64,000 nt of DNA from Lysobacter sp. FW306-1B-D06B. Lineage in GTDB: Bacteria > Pseudomonadota > Gammaproteobacteria > Xanthomonadales > Xanthomonadaceae. The stretch is from the NCBI RefSeq assembly GCF_038446665.1, contig NZ_CP151802.1, positions 3,286,001 to 3,350,000 of the forward strand, read 5' to 3'. The translations under genes and the position numbers were made by a program. Below are positions 1 to 9,479 of the stretch, one piece after another. The notes beneath the pieces are model-generated. The model was not told where the DNA came from. It saw nothing but the letters and a program-made list of their open reading frames with translations, and searched no databases. Every line of letters starts with the position of its first letter. Position 1 is the stretch's first letter.

Positions 1-53
1 GCGCGCCGTCGGATGCTTTCCGCTTTTCCCAGTTCTTCACCAGGTGACGAAAC

Positions 54-2324
54 ATGGCCACTCATGTGATCTCCCGAGCCGATGCCCCCTATGCCGTGCC
101 GCCCAACGCCGCGAACGCGACGCGTGACGACGACATCGACATCCCCACCCTCGTCTCCACGCTCAACGACAACAAGTGGCCGATCCTGTTCGGCACGCTG
201 GCGTTCTTCGTGATTGCCGTGGCGTACGTGCTGCTGGCCACCCCCAAGTACGAAGCCAACGCGGTCGTGCAGGTGGAATCGCGCCCGCCGACGGTGCCCG
301 GTCTCAACAGCCCCAACACCGCACCGACGCCGCCGATCGTGGACGCGCCGGCGGCGACGGAAACGCAGCTGCTTACTTCGCGCCGCGTGCTCGGCGAGGC
401 GATCGAACGCCTGGACCTCGACACGGTGGTGCAACCCGTGCGCATGCCGCTGATCGGCGACACCGTCGCGCGCATGCAGCAGCGCTTCAATCCCGGCGAG
501 GTGGCCGGCGCGTGGTTCGGCCTCGAAGGCTATGCGTGGGGCGGCGAGCAGCTGGACATCGGCCGCTTCGAGCTGCCCGAGCAGTTGGTCGGCATCCCGT
601 TGCAGTTCGTCGCGGGCGATCGCGCCCGTTATCGCCTGCTCGATCCGGAAGGCAAGCTGCTGCTGGAAGGCCGCGTCGGCCAGGCCGCCAGCAACGGCCG
701 TGGCGTGGCGCTGGAAGTCCAGCGCATGGCGGCCAACCCGGGCACGCGCTTCGAACTCAAGCGCCTGAACTCGATGGCGGTGATGGCGGCGCTGAAAAAC
801 GACATCACCGTGACCGAGCAGGGCCGCAACTCCGGCATCATCGCGCTGACCTATGCGCACCCCGACCCGCTGCGCGCCAAGCAGGTGCTGGATCAGATCA
901 CGCAGGCCTACGTGCGCCAGAACGTGGCGCGCAATTCCGCCGAGGCCGCCAAGCGCCTGCAGTTCGTCACCGAACAACTGCCCAAGGTGCGCCGCGAGCT
1001 CGCCGACGCGCAAGCGCGCCTCAACGACTTCCAGTCGCGCACACGCACGATGGACGTGGGCATGCAGAACAAGGCGCTGCTCGACCAGAGCGTGGCGCTG
1101 GACCAGAGCATCCAGCAGTTGCAGGTGCAGCGCGCCGACATCGCCAGCCGCTACACGCCCGAGCATCCGGTCTACCAGTCGCTGATGCGCCAGATCGGCC
1201 AGTTCGAGTCGAAGAAGAACCAGATCATGGGCCAGATCGGCAACCTGCCCGATACGCAGCAGGGCCTGTTCCGACTCAACCGCGACGTGGAGGTGATCAA
1301 CCAGACCTACGCCAACCTGCTCGACCAGGCGCAGCAGCTCAACATCGCCGCCGCCAGCGCGGTCGGCAACGCGCGCGTGATCGATCCGGCCGACGTGAAC
1401 ATGGACAGCCCGTCGTGGCCGAAGCCGTTGATCGTCATCGGCGCGGGCACGCTGCTGGGCGCGATGTTCATGATCGCCTTCGTGCTGACGCGGCAGATGT
1501 TCCGTCGCGGCGTGGAGGACCCGGTGGACATCGAGCTGCTGGGCCTTCCGGTGTACGCGTCGATTCCCTTCAGCGCCAAGGGCCAGCAGATCGCCACGGC
1601 GCCGGGCGCGAAGCGCCGCGACGGCAAGCAGCGGCTGCTCGCGTTCCGCTCACCGTCGGACCTGGCGATGGAAGCGCTGCGCACGCTGCGCACCAGCCTG
1701 CATTTCGCCCGCCTGGAGATGAAGAACAACCAGCTGATGATCGCCGCGCCCAGCCCGGGCGTGGGCAAGACCTTCGTCTGCGCCAACCTCGCCGTGACCA
1801 TGGCGCAGGCCGGCCAGCGCGTGTTGCTGATCGATGCCGACATGCGCCGCGGCACGCTGCACCTGGCGCTGGGCACGCGCGCCGACGGCGGTCTGTCGGA
1901 GCTGATCTCCGGGCAGATCGACGACGTGCAGGCGGTGCGCAAGGTGGGCGGCACGGACAACCTGTCGTTCATCTCGCGCGGTTCGATTCCGCCCAATCCG
2001 TCGGAGCTGCTCATGCATCCGCGCTTCACGGCGCTGCTGGACAAGCTCTCCGGGCAGTACGACATCGTGGTGATCGATACACCGCCGGTGCTGGCGGTGA
2101 CGGATGCGGCGGTGATCGGTCATCACGTGGGCACCTGCCTGATGGTGGTGCGCTGGGGCTTGAACCAGCAGCGCGAGATCGCGCTGGCCAAGCAGCGCCT
2201 GGAGCAGAACGGTGTGGAAGTGCGCGGCGCGATCTTCAACGCGGTGCAGAAGCGCGGCTCGGGCCAGTACGCGTACACCTACTACGACTACCAGCCCATG
2301 CGCGACCCGGCGCCGGCGAGGTAA
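54..2324 (+). CDS. Polysaccharide chain-length regulator with BY-kinase domain (Wzc/GumC-like)
   Basis: Inner-membrane co-polymerase that controls chain length and export of a Wzx/Wzy-type exopolysaccharide, here fused to its tyrosine autokinase. A first membrane helix lies near residues 43-62. A Wzz domain and a long periplasmic coiled-coil (GNVR) region follow, and a second helix is near 457-480. The cytoplasmic kinase has Walker A (PGVGKT, about 568), Walker A' (LIDADMRRG, about 594) and Walker B (VVIDTPP, about 673). The C terminus is tyrosine-rich (YAYTYYDY near 740), the usual autophosphorylation cluster. The 756 residues match full-length Wzc-type proteins. It opens the operon and is followed after three bases by the AsnB-like gene. 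The family call is firm; the polymer is unknown. Confidence 0.93.
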   Translation: MATHVISRADAPYAVPPNAANATRDDDIDIPTLVSTLNDNKWPILFGTLAFFVIAVAYVLLATPKYEANAVVQVESRPPTVPGLNSPNTAPTPPIVDAPAATETQLLTSRRVLGEAIERLDLDTVVQPVRMPLIGDTVARMQQRFNPGEVAGAWFGLEGYAWGGEQLDIGRFELPEQLVGIPLQFVAGDRARYRLLDPEGKLLLEGRVGQAASNGRGVALEVQRMAANPGTRFELKRLNSMAVMAALKNDITVTEQGRNSGIIALTYAHPDPLRAKQVLDQITQAYVRQNVARNSAEAAKRLQFVTEQLPKVRRELADAQARLNDFQSRTRTMDVGMQNKALLDQSVALDQSIQQLQVQRADIASRYTPEHPVYQSLMRQIGQFESKKNQIMGQIGNLPDTQQGLFRLNRDVEVINQTYANLLDQAQQLNIAAASAVGNARVIDPADVNMDSPSWPKPLIVIGAGTLLGAMFMIAFVLTRQMFRRGVEDPVDIELLGLPVYASIPFSAKGQQIATAPGAKRRDGKQRLLAFRSPSDLAMEALRTLRTSLHFARLEMKNNQLMIAAPSPGVGKTFVCANLAVTMAQAGQRVLLIDADMRRGTLHLALGTRADGGLSELISGQIDDVQAVRKVGGTDNLSFISRGSIPPNPSELLMHPRFTALLDKLSGQYDIVVIDTPPVLAVTDAAVIGHHVGTCLMVVRWGLNQQREIALAKQRLEQNGVEVRGAIFNAVQKRGSGQYAYTYYDYQPMRDPAPAR

Positions 2325-2327
2325 CGC

Positions 2328-3764
2328 ATGCGAACCCAGATCACGATGTCACCGTATTACGGCACGCCGGACTTCTCGCGCCTGATGCGCGAGGACGTGC
2401 CGCGCCCGACGGTGGACCCGGTGTCCATCGCCGACCTGCTGCGCAATGCGTTCGTCTATCCGCCCTACTCCATCTACGAGGGCGTGCGGCTGGTGACGTT
2501 CGGCTTCTGCCCGCACGACGACATGCATACGCAGCCGCACTTCAAGTTCAAGTTCCGCAACGCCGGCGAAGTGCCCGAGTTCCCGGCCACCCACCAGGAC
2601 TGGGTGAGCGTCTACCACCGCCTGCTGTGCGAGGCGGTGCAGCGCAGCTGCGCGACGATTCGCGCGCCCTGGTTGTTGCAAAGCGGCGGCAAGGATTCCA
2701 CCACGCTCGCCATCGCCATGGCCGATGCTCGTCCGGACACCACCTGCATCACGTATCTCGGCGGCCAGGAGGAAGACGAAGTCGACTCGGCCACGCACGT
2801 GGCGCGCACCCTCGGCCTGCGCCACGAGTCGCTGGTGTGCGATCCCGGCCGGGCTTACGACCGCTACCTCGCCGTGGTCGATCGCATGCCGCTGCTCACG
2901 GCCGATTTCGCGCTGTTGTCCTACATCGACCTGGGCACGCAGATCGTGGGTCGCGAGGGCGACGGCGTGATCGACGGACTCGGCGCGGACAGCTACTTCG
3001 GCACGCCGATGAGCCGGCGTCAGCAATGGCTCAAACGGCTGGCGTGCAACGTGCCCGTGCCGGGACGGTTGTCCGAGATGCCGGTGGTGGGGCACAGCTT
3101 CGAGGCCTGCTACCTGCTCAGCACGCTGCGCATGAACCCGATCGAGCGCGTCTTCCCGGGCTCGCGCTTCAGCGATGACGAAGTCGACGAGTTGTTCGGC
3201 GAACGCATCTCGCAGCGTTCGCGCAGCCGGCTCGGACTGTTCATGGACGAGATCGGCTCGGCGACGAGTTTGTGGGAATGGCGCGACATGTCCACTTCAA
3301 TCGCCGGTTCGGCGGGCGCCTTCGCGAAGGGGCTCTATGCCTCTGCGGCGCTGGGCCTGCAGGCGGCGTACCCCTTCTGCGATCTGACCCTGCGCGAGTG
3401 GATCCACCGCGAGGTGCCGCGTTACCAGAAGGTTGATCCGGTGACCAAGCTCAACAAGCTGCTGATCCGCGAACACATCGCCACGCGCTTCGACGAGTTG
3501 CCCTATGTGCGCGGCAAGGGCAGCTTCCGCTTCGACCTGCGCGGGTTGGCGCGCGAGCGCTTCGACTGCGTGCGCGCCTTCGCCGAACGCTCGCCGGATC
3601 TGCCCGGCGCGACGGCATGGCTCGACCGCAACCGCCATCGCCTCGACAACAAGTTCCATGCGTCCAAGTTCTACCTGCTGGCAATCGTGCTGCCCTGGCT
3701 GGAAGCGGCGCGGCAGCCGCGCGCGGCGGTGGAGGACCCGGAACCCTGGGTCGCCCATGCCTGA
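2328..3764 (+). CDS. Asparagine-synthetase-like ATP pyrophosphatase of the EPS operon
   Basis: The protein carries the PP-loop SGGKDST near residue 118 and the downstream motif DGLGADSYFG near 217, as in the synthetase half of class B asparagine synthetases. There is no N-terminal Cys-2 glutaminase domain; residues 1-90 are unrelated to it. PP-loop enzymes adenylate a carboxylate for attack by an amine. Lying between the chain-length kinase and a beta-helix protein, it may amidate a uronic acid or attach an amino compound to the polysaccharide; that role is inference. It starts three bases after the kinase stop, and its own stop overlaps the next start. Confidence 0.8.
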   Translation: MRTQITMSPYYGTPDFSRLMREDVPRPTVDPVSIADLLRNAFVYPPYSIYEGVRLVTFGFCPHDDMHTQPHFKFKFRNAGEVPEFPATHQDWVSVYHRLLCEAVQRSCATIRAPWLLQSGGKDSTTLAIAMADARPDTTCITYLGGQEEDEVDSATHVARTLGLRHESLVCDPGRAYDRYLAVVDRMPLLTADFALLSYIDLGTQIVGREGDGVIDGLGADSYFGTPMSRRQQWLKRLACNVPVPGRLSEMPVVGHSFEACYLLSTLRMNPIERVFPGSRFSDDEVDELFGERISQRSRSRLGLFMDEIGSATSLWEWRDMSTSIAGSAGAFAKGLYASAALGLQAAYPFCDLTLREWIHREVPRYQKVDPVTKLNKLLIREHIATRFDELPYVRGKGSFRFDLRGLARERFDCVRAFAERSPDLPGATAWLDRNRHRLDNKFHASKFYLLAIVLPWLEAARQPRAAVEDPEPWVAHA

Positions 3765-4845
3765 CCGCACTCGCCGCCGCTTCACGCAGGCCGTGGTGCT
3801 GGCGATCTCGTCATGCTCTTTCGCGCCGGCCTGGACGGCCGGGCGCGAGCGCGGCGGCGGCGCACAGGACGTGCGCCGCCACGGGGCGCGGGGCGATGGA
3901 ACGCATGACGACACCCGGGCCTTCCAGGCCGCCATCGACGCCTTGCCGACAGACGGCGGCACCGTCAACGTTCCCGCGGGCGACTACCTGATCGACCCGA
4001 TCGTCGGCGTGCAGCTGCGCAGCCGCATGCTGTTGTCGATGGCACCGGGCGCGCGCCTGCTCGCCAAGCCCAACGCGGCCGAACGCGCGTATGTGCTCAA
4101 CGCACATCGCGTGCATGACGTGGAGATCTCCGGCGGCCGCATCATCGGCGAGCGCGACGCGCACAAGGGCACGACGGGCGAATGGGGCCACGGCGTGATG
4201 ATCCGCGGCGCCGAACGCATCACGGTGCGCGACCTGCATGTCTCGCATTGCTGGGGCGATGGCATCTCGATCGGCGGCGCCAAGGTCGCCGGTGGCGCGA
4301 TCGTGCCGAGCCGCGATGTCGTGATCGAGCGCGTGCAATGCGTCGGCAACCGGCGCCAGGGCCTGACGATCGGACGTTCGCGCCGCGTGCGCGTGTACGA
4401 CTCCTCGTTCCTCGACACCGCGGGCACCCTGCCCGCCTGCGGCATCGACGTGGAGCCCGATGCGGGCGACGTCGCCGAAGACATCCTGATCGAGCGCTGC
4501 ACCGTTCGCGGAAATCGCGGCGCGGGCATCCAGCTGTACAAGCGCGTCGCGGATGCCACGGTTCGCGATTGCCTGATCGAGCAGAACCGCGGGCATGGCG
4601 TGCTCGCGCTGGGCGCCAGCGCATGCGTGATCGAAGGCAACCGCATCCGCCGCAACGGCCTGGGCGGCGTCGGCGTGCGGCCGGGCTCGCGCGAAGTGAC
4701 ATTGGCGCGCAACGAATTCGCCGACAACGGGCCCTCGCCAGGGCGCACGAAGGACGGAAGGGCGCGCCCGGGCAAGCGGCATGTGTCGATCGCGGAGAGC
4801 GCGGTAGCGATCAAGGTAAATGCGGACAATCGCTTTCTGGATTGA
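3757..4845 (+). CDS. Tat-type right-handed beta-helix protein (pectate-lyase superfamily), copy 1
   Basis: A 362-residue secreted protein. The N terminus has a twin-arginine-like segment (RTRRRFTQAVVLA). A Pectate_lyase_3-type start follows (DVRRHGARGDGTHDDTRAFQAAIDALP) in two parts around residues 39-65, then regular beta-helix coils rich in N, G and V. It is a close paralogue of the gene at 5492, sharing the stretches [20 protein letters not shown] and RRQGLTIG. Proteins of this fold in EPS loci act as polysaccharide lyases, hydrolases or epimerases, so it probably trims or modifies the polymer in the periplasm. ATG 3757 overlaps the end of the upstream gene by 8 bases, which supports that start. 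Confidence 0.82.
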   Translation: MPDRTRRRFTQAVVLAISSCSFAPAWTAGRERGGGAQDVRRHGARGDGTHDDTRAFQAAIDALPTDGGTVNVPAGDYLIDPIVGVQLRSRMLLSMAPGARLLAKPNAAERAYVLNAHRVHDVEISGGRIIGERDAHKGTTGEWGHGVMIRGAERITVRDLHVSHCWGDGISIGGAKVAGGAIVPSRDVVIERVQCVGNRRQGLTIGRSRRVRVYDSSFLDTAGTLPACGIDVEPDAGDVAEDILIERCTVRGNRGAGIQLYKRVADATVRDCLIEQNRGHGVLALGASACVIEGNRIRRNGLGGVGVRPGSREVTLARNEFADNGPSPGRTKDGRARPGKRHVSIAESAVAIKVNADNRFLD

Positions 4846-4956
4846 GGCGGTGGCTGGATTGACCGTGCAGGCAACGTTGTCTCGACCCCCCGTCTTCACG
4901 ATCGACCGTCTTCACGGCTTGTCGCCTTCCAGATCCACTGTCGTCCCAATGAAACC

Positions 4957-5112
4957 GTCATCCCGGCGAAGGCCGGGACCCAGGCCCTCAGGCGATCCGA
5001 GCGCCTCGCGTCATCCCCGCGAAGGCGGGGCTCCAACTCTCCGCTCCCATCCTGCCTTCCGCAGAGCGTGAAGGGCCGGGAGGCTGGATTCCCGCCTTCG
5101 CGGGAATAACGG
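4957..5112. repeat. Cluster of three REP-like palindromic repeats
   Basis: Three copies of the family-1 repeat (core GTCATCCCCGCGAAGGCGGG followed by ATCCA) lie at about 4957-4985, 5009-5036 and, inverted, 5082-5112. Each folds into a short GC-rich hairpin around GCGAAGGC. They occupy the first part of the 646-base gap between the two beta-helix genes. The rest of the gap up to 5491 presumably carries the promoter of the second gene; I see no further gene there. Confidence 0.75.
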
Positions 5113-5491
5113 CTTGAAGAACGGTGGACGGCTTGAAGAGCGGATAGCGGCTTGATGCGAACTCCGCTCGAACAACGAAGCGGCCTCAGTGCGTCGTTGA
5201 CGCTGCATCCCCTCGCAACAAAAACGCATTCAGTTTGCGCGATCGCCTCTCACGCGCCCCGCCAAATTCACAGTCATGAACTTGAACGCGCACCAGCCTG
5301 AACAAGCTGCGCGCGTTTCTTTGCGCGTGTCCACAAATAGTGAAATTCCGGGTCGCAGTTCACGATCGTTCCGATATGGTGCACGGCAGTCACGAACATG
5401 ATCGTGGCGTGACGACGCGGGCCGGGGGGACCGCGTCACGAGCCCCACCGAAGGAACGACCCCCGGGGCGCCCACTTTCCCGGACAGCCAC

Positions 5492-6694
5492 ATGACCGAC
5501 CTGCGTGCCATGGCGCCTGCGACCGCCGAACGTCGCGACTTCATCCGCAAGAGCCTGTTGCTCGCCATTCCGCCCGTGCTGGGTTTCGCCGGCATCGGCA
5601 AGGTGTTCGCCGCCGTCGGCGCGACCACCGCCGCCACCTACGACCCGCCTGCGCGCACCCGCGGCTCCACCTCGGTGAACGTGCGCAACTACGGCGCGCG
5701 CGGCAACGGCAGCTACGACGACACCGCCGCGTTCCAGTCCGCGATCGACGCGCTGCCCACTGCCGGCGGCACCGTGGTCGTGCCGGCCGGCGACTACGTG
5801 CTCGACCCCACCGTCAACGTGCGCCTGCGCAGCAAGATGCACCTGAAGCTGGAAGACGGCGCGCGCCTGCTCGCCAAGCGCAACAGCGCCGAGCGCGCCT
5901 ACGTGCTGATGGTCTACAAGGTCAGCGACGTGGAGATCTCCGGCGGCCAGATCATCGGCGACCGCGACAACCACCTGGGCACCACCGGCGAGTGGGGGCA
6001 CGGCATCATGGTGCGCGGCGCCAACCGCGTGACCATCCGCGACATGCACCTGTCCAAGTGCTGGGGCGACGGCATCTCCATCGGCGGCGCCATGGTCACC
6101 GGCGCGCCGACCGTGCCATGCAACGACGTCGTCATCGCCAACGTGGTGTGCACCAACAACCGCCGCCAGGGCCTGACCATCGGCTGCTCGACCAACGTGA
6201 AGGTCTACGACAGCGAGTTCAGCTACTCCAACGGCATCGCGCCGCAGTGCGGCATCGACATCGAGCCGGACTCCGGCGATGCGCGCACCACCGAAACCGT
6301 GCACATCCAGAACTGCCTGATCCGCTACAACAAGGGCAACGGCATCCTGTCGTACAAGCGTGTGAAAGGCGTGACGGTGAAGAACTGCACGATCGAGCAC
6401 AACGGCGGCTACGGCCTGCTGTGCGTGACGCCCAACGGCGGCTACATCTCGCAGAACCGCTTCCAACACAACTACCTGTACGGCGTGATGTTCAGCGCCG
6501 CCACCGTGGGCTACCAGGCCAGCGGCAACGTGTTCAAGAACAACCACACGCGCATGCACGGCGTGAACACCGCGGCCACGCCCTATGTGTCGATGACCGG
6601 ACTGGTCGGCGGCAACAGCGGCAACGGCGCGCACATCCAGAAGACCAGCGACAGCACCGACATCCGCGTCACCACGAACCAGTACGCGAAGTAA
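5492..6694 (+). CDS. Tat-exported right-handed beta-helix protein (pectate-lyase superfamily), copy 2
   Basis: A 400-residue protein with a clear twin-arginine signal (ERRDFIRKS followed by a hydrophobic stretch ending GKVFA, about residues 9-32). A Pectate_lyase_3-like N-terminal motif ([20 protein letters not shown]) and successive parallel beta-helix coils follow. Conserved segments [22 protein letters not shown] and [11 protein letters not shown] are shared with the upstream paralogue. Likely a periplasmic lyase or hydrolase acting on the exopolysaccharide; substrate and catalytic residues cannot be set from sequence alone. It is separated from its paralogue by repeats and followed by a strong terminator, so it is probably its own transcription unit. 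Confidence 0.85.
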   Translation: MTDLRAMAPATAERRDFIRKSLLLAIPPVLGFAGIGKVFAAVGATTAATYDPPARTRGSTSVNVRNYGARGNGSYDDTAAFQSAIDALPTAGGTVVVPAGDYVLDPTVNVRLRSKMHLKLEDGARLLAKRNSAERAYVLMVYKVSDVEISGGQIIGDRDNHLGTTGEWGHGIMVRGANRVTIRDMHLSKCWGDGISIGGAMVTGAPTVPCNDVVIANVVCTNNRRQGLTIGCSTNVKVYDSEFSYSNGIAPQCGIDIEPDSGDARTTETVHIQNCLIRYNKGNGILSYKRVKGVTVKNCTIEHNGGYGLLCVTPNGGYISQNRFQHNYLYGVMFSAATVGYQASGNVFKNNHTRMHGVNTAATPYVSMTGLVGGNSGNGAHIQKTSDSTDIRVTTNQYAK

Positions 6695-6740
6695 ACGGGC
6701 GCTGCGTCGCGGCACACGCTTCGACACTCGTCATGGGCAA

Positions 6741-6769
6741 ACGGCCGGCATTCGCCGGCCGTCTTTTTA
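6741..6769 (+). terminator. Intrinsic terminator after the second beta-helix gene
   Basis: A perfect 8-bp stem ACGGCCGG / CCGGCCGT with a six-base loop is followed by CTTTTTAT. It lies 46 bases past the stop of the beta-helix gene and separates it from the glycosyltransferase operon that starts at 7001. The remaining gap (6770-7000) should hold that operon's promoter. Confidence 0.85.
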
Positions 6770-7000
6770 TCCGCTGCGCGCGCGATCCGGGCGCGATAAG
6801 CCGCACACGCGTCCGTGACGTCGCGCACAAGTGTTTCGCTTTGGATACATGCAAGCGCCTGCGTTCATCTGGCGATGGAAAGGTGACAGCGCCGTCGACG
6901 TTGGCGAAAACGCGTTCGCTACCATCGGATCACCTTCCGATCCGGACGCACCGCCGCTCGCATCGCCCAGGCATCCGGCGATGCACGGCCCCTCACGCCG

Positions 7001-8173
7001 ATGCGTATCGTCTTCTTCGCGAACACCGACTGGTATCTCTACAACTTCAGACTTTCCACTGCCCGGCACCTGCAGGCGCACGGCGCCGAGGTGGTGATGG
7101 TGTCGCCGCCGGGTGAGTTCGGCGCGCGCTTCGCCGAACACGGCATTCGCTGGGAAGTGCTGCCGATGGATCGCGCCAGCCTCAACCCGGTGCGCGAGGC
7201 GGTGACGATCCACCACCTCACTCGGCTGCTGCGCCGCGAGCGTCCGCAGCTGATCCACAACTTCACCGTGAAATGCGCGGTGTACGGGGCGCTCGCCGCG
7301 CGCTTCGCGGGCGTGCCCGCCGTGGTCAACGCCGTGGCCGGCATGGGCTACGTGTACGCCAGCAACGGTCTGAAGGCGCGCATGCTGCGGCCGGTGGTCA
7401 GCACGCTGATGCGCTCCACGCTCGGCCACGGGCACTCGCGCGTGATCCTGCAGAACCCCGACGACGCGGCCGCACTCACGCAATCCCGCCTGGTTGCGCC
7501 CGATCGCATCCGCATCATCCGCAGCTCCGGCGTCAACGTGGAGCGATTCCGTCCCGTCGCGCACGACGGCAGCGGCCCGCTGCGCGTGCTGCTGGCCGCG
7601 CGCCTGCTGCGCGAGAAGGGCGTGGGCGAGTTCGTCGAGGCCGCGCGCATGCTGCGCCAACGCGGACGCGAGGTGCAGTTCCTGCTGGCCGGGACGCCGG
7701 ATGCGGGCAACCCGTCGTCGTTCGACCTGCGTGAAGTCGAGCAGTGGCATCGCGACGGCACGATCGAGTGGCTCGGTCACGTCGACGACATGCCCGCGCT
7801 GATGCGCAGCGTCCATGTCATGGCGCTTCCGAGCTATTACCGCGAGGGCGTGCCGCGCTGCCTCATCGAAGGCGCGGCCAGCGGCCTGTGCCTGATCACG
7901 ACCAACCTGCCCGGCTGCCGCGAAGTGGTCACCGAACACGGCGTCGACGGTTTGCAGGTGCCGCCGCGCGACGCGCCTTCGCTGGCGGCGCTGCTCATGC
8001 AACTGGACGAGGACCGCGAGCTGGTGAAGCGCCTGGGCTTGAAGGCGCGCGAACGCGCCGAACACCATTTCGACGAGCGGCTCGTCATCGACCGGACCGT
8101 GGAGGTGTACGCGGAACTGTTGGCCGATCCGTTGCCCGTGCGTTCGGCCATTGCCGCACGCGCCCGTGCATGA
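7001..8173 (+). CDS. Glycosyltransferase family 4
   Basis: A GT-B fold retaining glycosyltransferase of 390 residues. The N-terminal Rossmann half begins MRIVFFANTDWYLYNFR. The C-terminal half carries the GT4 signature YREGVPRCLIEGAASG near residue 280, an E-x7-E-type sugar-nucleotide site. It resembles the family that adds a sugar to undecaprenyl-linked repeat units on the cytoplasmic face of the membrane. It is the first gene of a tight run (gaps of 10 bases or less, or overlaps) reaching to the EpsG-like gene. The sugar donor is not deducible. Confidence 0.88.
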   Translation: MRIVFFANTDWYLYNFRLSTARHLQAHGAEVVMVSPPGEFGARFAEHGIRWEVLPMDRASLNPVREAVTIHHLTRLLRRERPQLIHNFTVKCAVYGALAARFAGVPAVVNAVAGMGYVYASNGLKARMLRPVVSTLMRSTLGHGHSRVILQNPDDAAALTQSRLVAPDRIRIIRSSGVNVERFRPVAHDGSGPLRVLLAARLLREKGVGEFVEAARMLRQRGREVQFLLAGTPDAGNPSSFDLREVEQWHRDGTIEWLGHVDDMPALMRSVHVMALPSYYREGVPRCLIEGAASGLCLITTNLPGCREVVTEHGVDGLQVPPRDAPSLAALLMQLDEDRELVKRLGLKARERAEHHFDERLVIDRTVEVYAELLADPLPVRSAIAARARA

Positions 8174-8183
8174 GTCCCTGCGC

Positions 8184-9479
8184 ATGAGCGCGAGCGCCTG
8201 GCGACCCGCAGCGACGGCGATCGGCCTGCTCTGGCTGGCGACGGCCGCCGGCGCGGGCATGGTCTTCCTCGCGCAGATGCTCCTGGCGCGGCGGCTGGGG
8301 CCTGCGGACTACGGGCTGTTCGCTTCGTCGCTGGCGACGGTGACGGTGCTCGCGCCGATGGCGGGCTTCGGCCTGTCGCAGTTCCGCCTGAAAGCCTACG
8401 GCGCGGAAGGCTGGGCCGCGGATCGCTGGTTGCGTTCGTCGTTGCGATTCTGCGCATTCACCGGCGTGCTGGCGTGCGCGGTGGTGATCGGCTGGGCGCT
8501 CTTCGGCGAGGCGGTGGACGATGCGACGCGGTTGACGCTGTTGCTGCTCGTTCCGGTGATCGCCGGCGTGTTCGCGGTGGACATCGTCGGCAGCAAACTT
8601 CGATTGGAAGAGCGGCACGGTGCGCTGGCCGGATGGCAGTTGCTCATGCCCGCCGGCCGGTTGGCGGTGGCGGCCACGCTGCTCGCACTGCCCTTCGCGA
8701 GCGCGCAGGGTGCGGCGCTGGGCTACGGCCTGGTCGCGTTGCTGATCGCCGCACTCGCCCTGCCGCAACTGGTGGCCATGCAGCGCGGACGCATGGACCT
8801 GAAGGGCCACGGGTCGCGTCCTGCGCTCGCATCCAGCGAAGCCGTGCCAGGCGCGATGCAGCTGTGGTCCAGCGCTTGGGCCTACGGCGTGGCCGCGGTG
8901 CTCTATCCGGTGTTCTTCCAGGTCAGCACGGTGCTGTTGAAGTACCTGGGCAGCAATGAACAGGCCGGGCACTACGGTGTCGCGCTGGCGGTGATGGCGG
9001 CGATCTACCTGTTTCCCGCCACGGTCTACCAGAAGTTCCTGCTCTCGCGCCTGCACCGCTGGGCCGTGCACGACAGAACGAAGTTCTGGCGCGTGTACCG
9101 CGCCGGCAACGTGGCGATGCTCGCGATGGGCGTGCTGGTCGGCGCACTGCTCGCGCTGCTGTCGCCGTGGCTGGTGCCGCTCGCGTTCGGGCCGGCGTTC
9201 GCCGACGTGACGGAGATTCTGGCGATTCTGGCGCTGTGCGTGCCGATCCGGTTCCTGTCCACGGCCGTAGGCTCGGCGCTGCTCACCGAGCACCACATGC
9301 GTTATCGCGTCATCGCCATGTCGGTGGCCACATTGGTGGCCGTGCTGCTCAACTGGGCGGTCATCCCGCGCTGGGGCGCGACCGGCGCGGCCTGGGCCAC
9401 GGTGGTGGCCGAGGCGGTGTTGCTGGTGGCGATGTGGCTCGGCACGCATCGGTTGTCCCGCCCGGAGGCTACGCCATGA
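8184..9479 (+). CDS. Oligosaccharide-unit flippase (Wzx/MOP family)
   Basis: A 431-residue polytopic membrane protein with about twelve hydrophobic helices. The typical Wzx opening includes GPADYGLFASSLATVTVLAP near residue 35. Proteins of this family flip undecaprenyl-linked repeat units across the inner membrane. ATG 8184 lies 10 bases after the GT4 stop; an upstream TTG at 8151 is possible but would overlap that gene. Its TGA overlaps the ATG of the next gene (ATGA), a sign of translational coupling. It supplies the translocation step of the cluster. Confidence 0.86.
   Translation: MSASAWRPAATAIGLLWLATAAGAGMVFLAQMLLARRLGPADYGLFASSLATVTVLAPMAGFGLSQFRLKAYGAEGWAADRWLRSSLRFCAFTGVLACAVVIGWALFGEAVDDATRLTLLLLVPVIAGVFAVDIVGSKLRLEERHGALAGWQLLMPAGRLAVAATLLALPFASAQGAALGYGLVALLIAALALPQLVAMQRGRMDLKGHGSRPALASSEAVPGAMQLWSSAWAYGVAAVLYPVFFQVSTVLLKYLGSNEQAGHYGVALAVMAAIYLFPATVYQKFLLSRLHRWAVHDRTKFWRVYRAGNVAMLAMGVLVGALLALLSPWLVPLAFGPAFADVTEILAILALCVPIRFLSTAVGSALLTEHHMRYRVIAMSVATLVAVLLNWAVIPRWGATGAAWATVVAEAVLLVAMWLGTHRLSRPEATP

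Noticed and set aside
1..47. Possible tail of an upstream gene (open frame to TGA at 45-47).
   Set aside because: Only 14 codons are visible, with no recognisable motif; it cannot be supported.
8085..9449. A 454-codon minus-strand frame opposite the flippase gene.
   Set aside because: Its sequence is compositionally biased, and the opposite strand encodes a well-formed Wzx protein.
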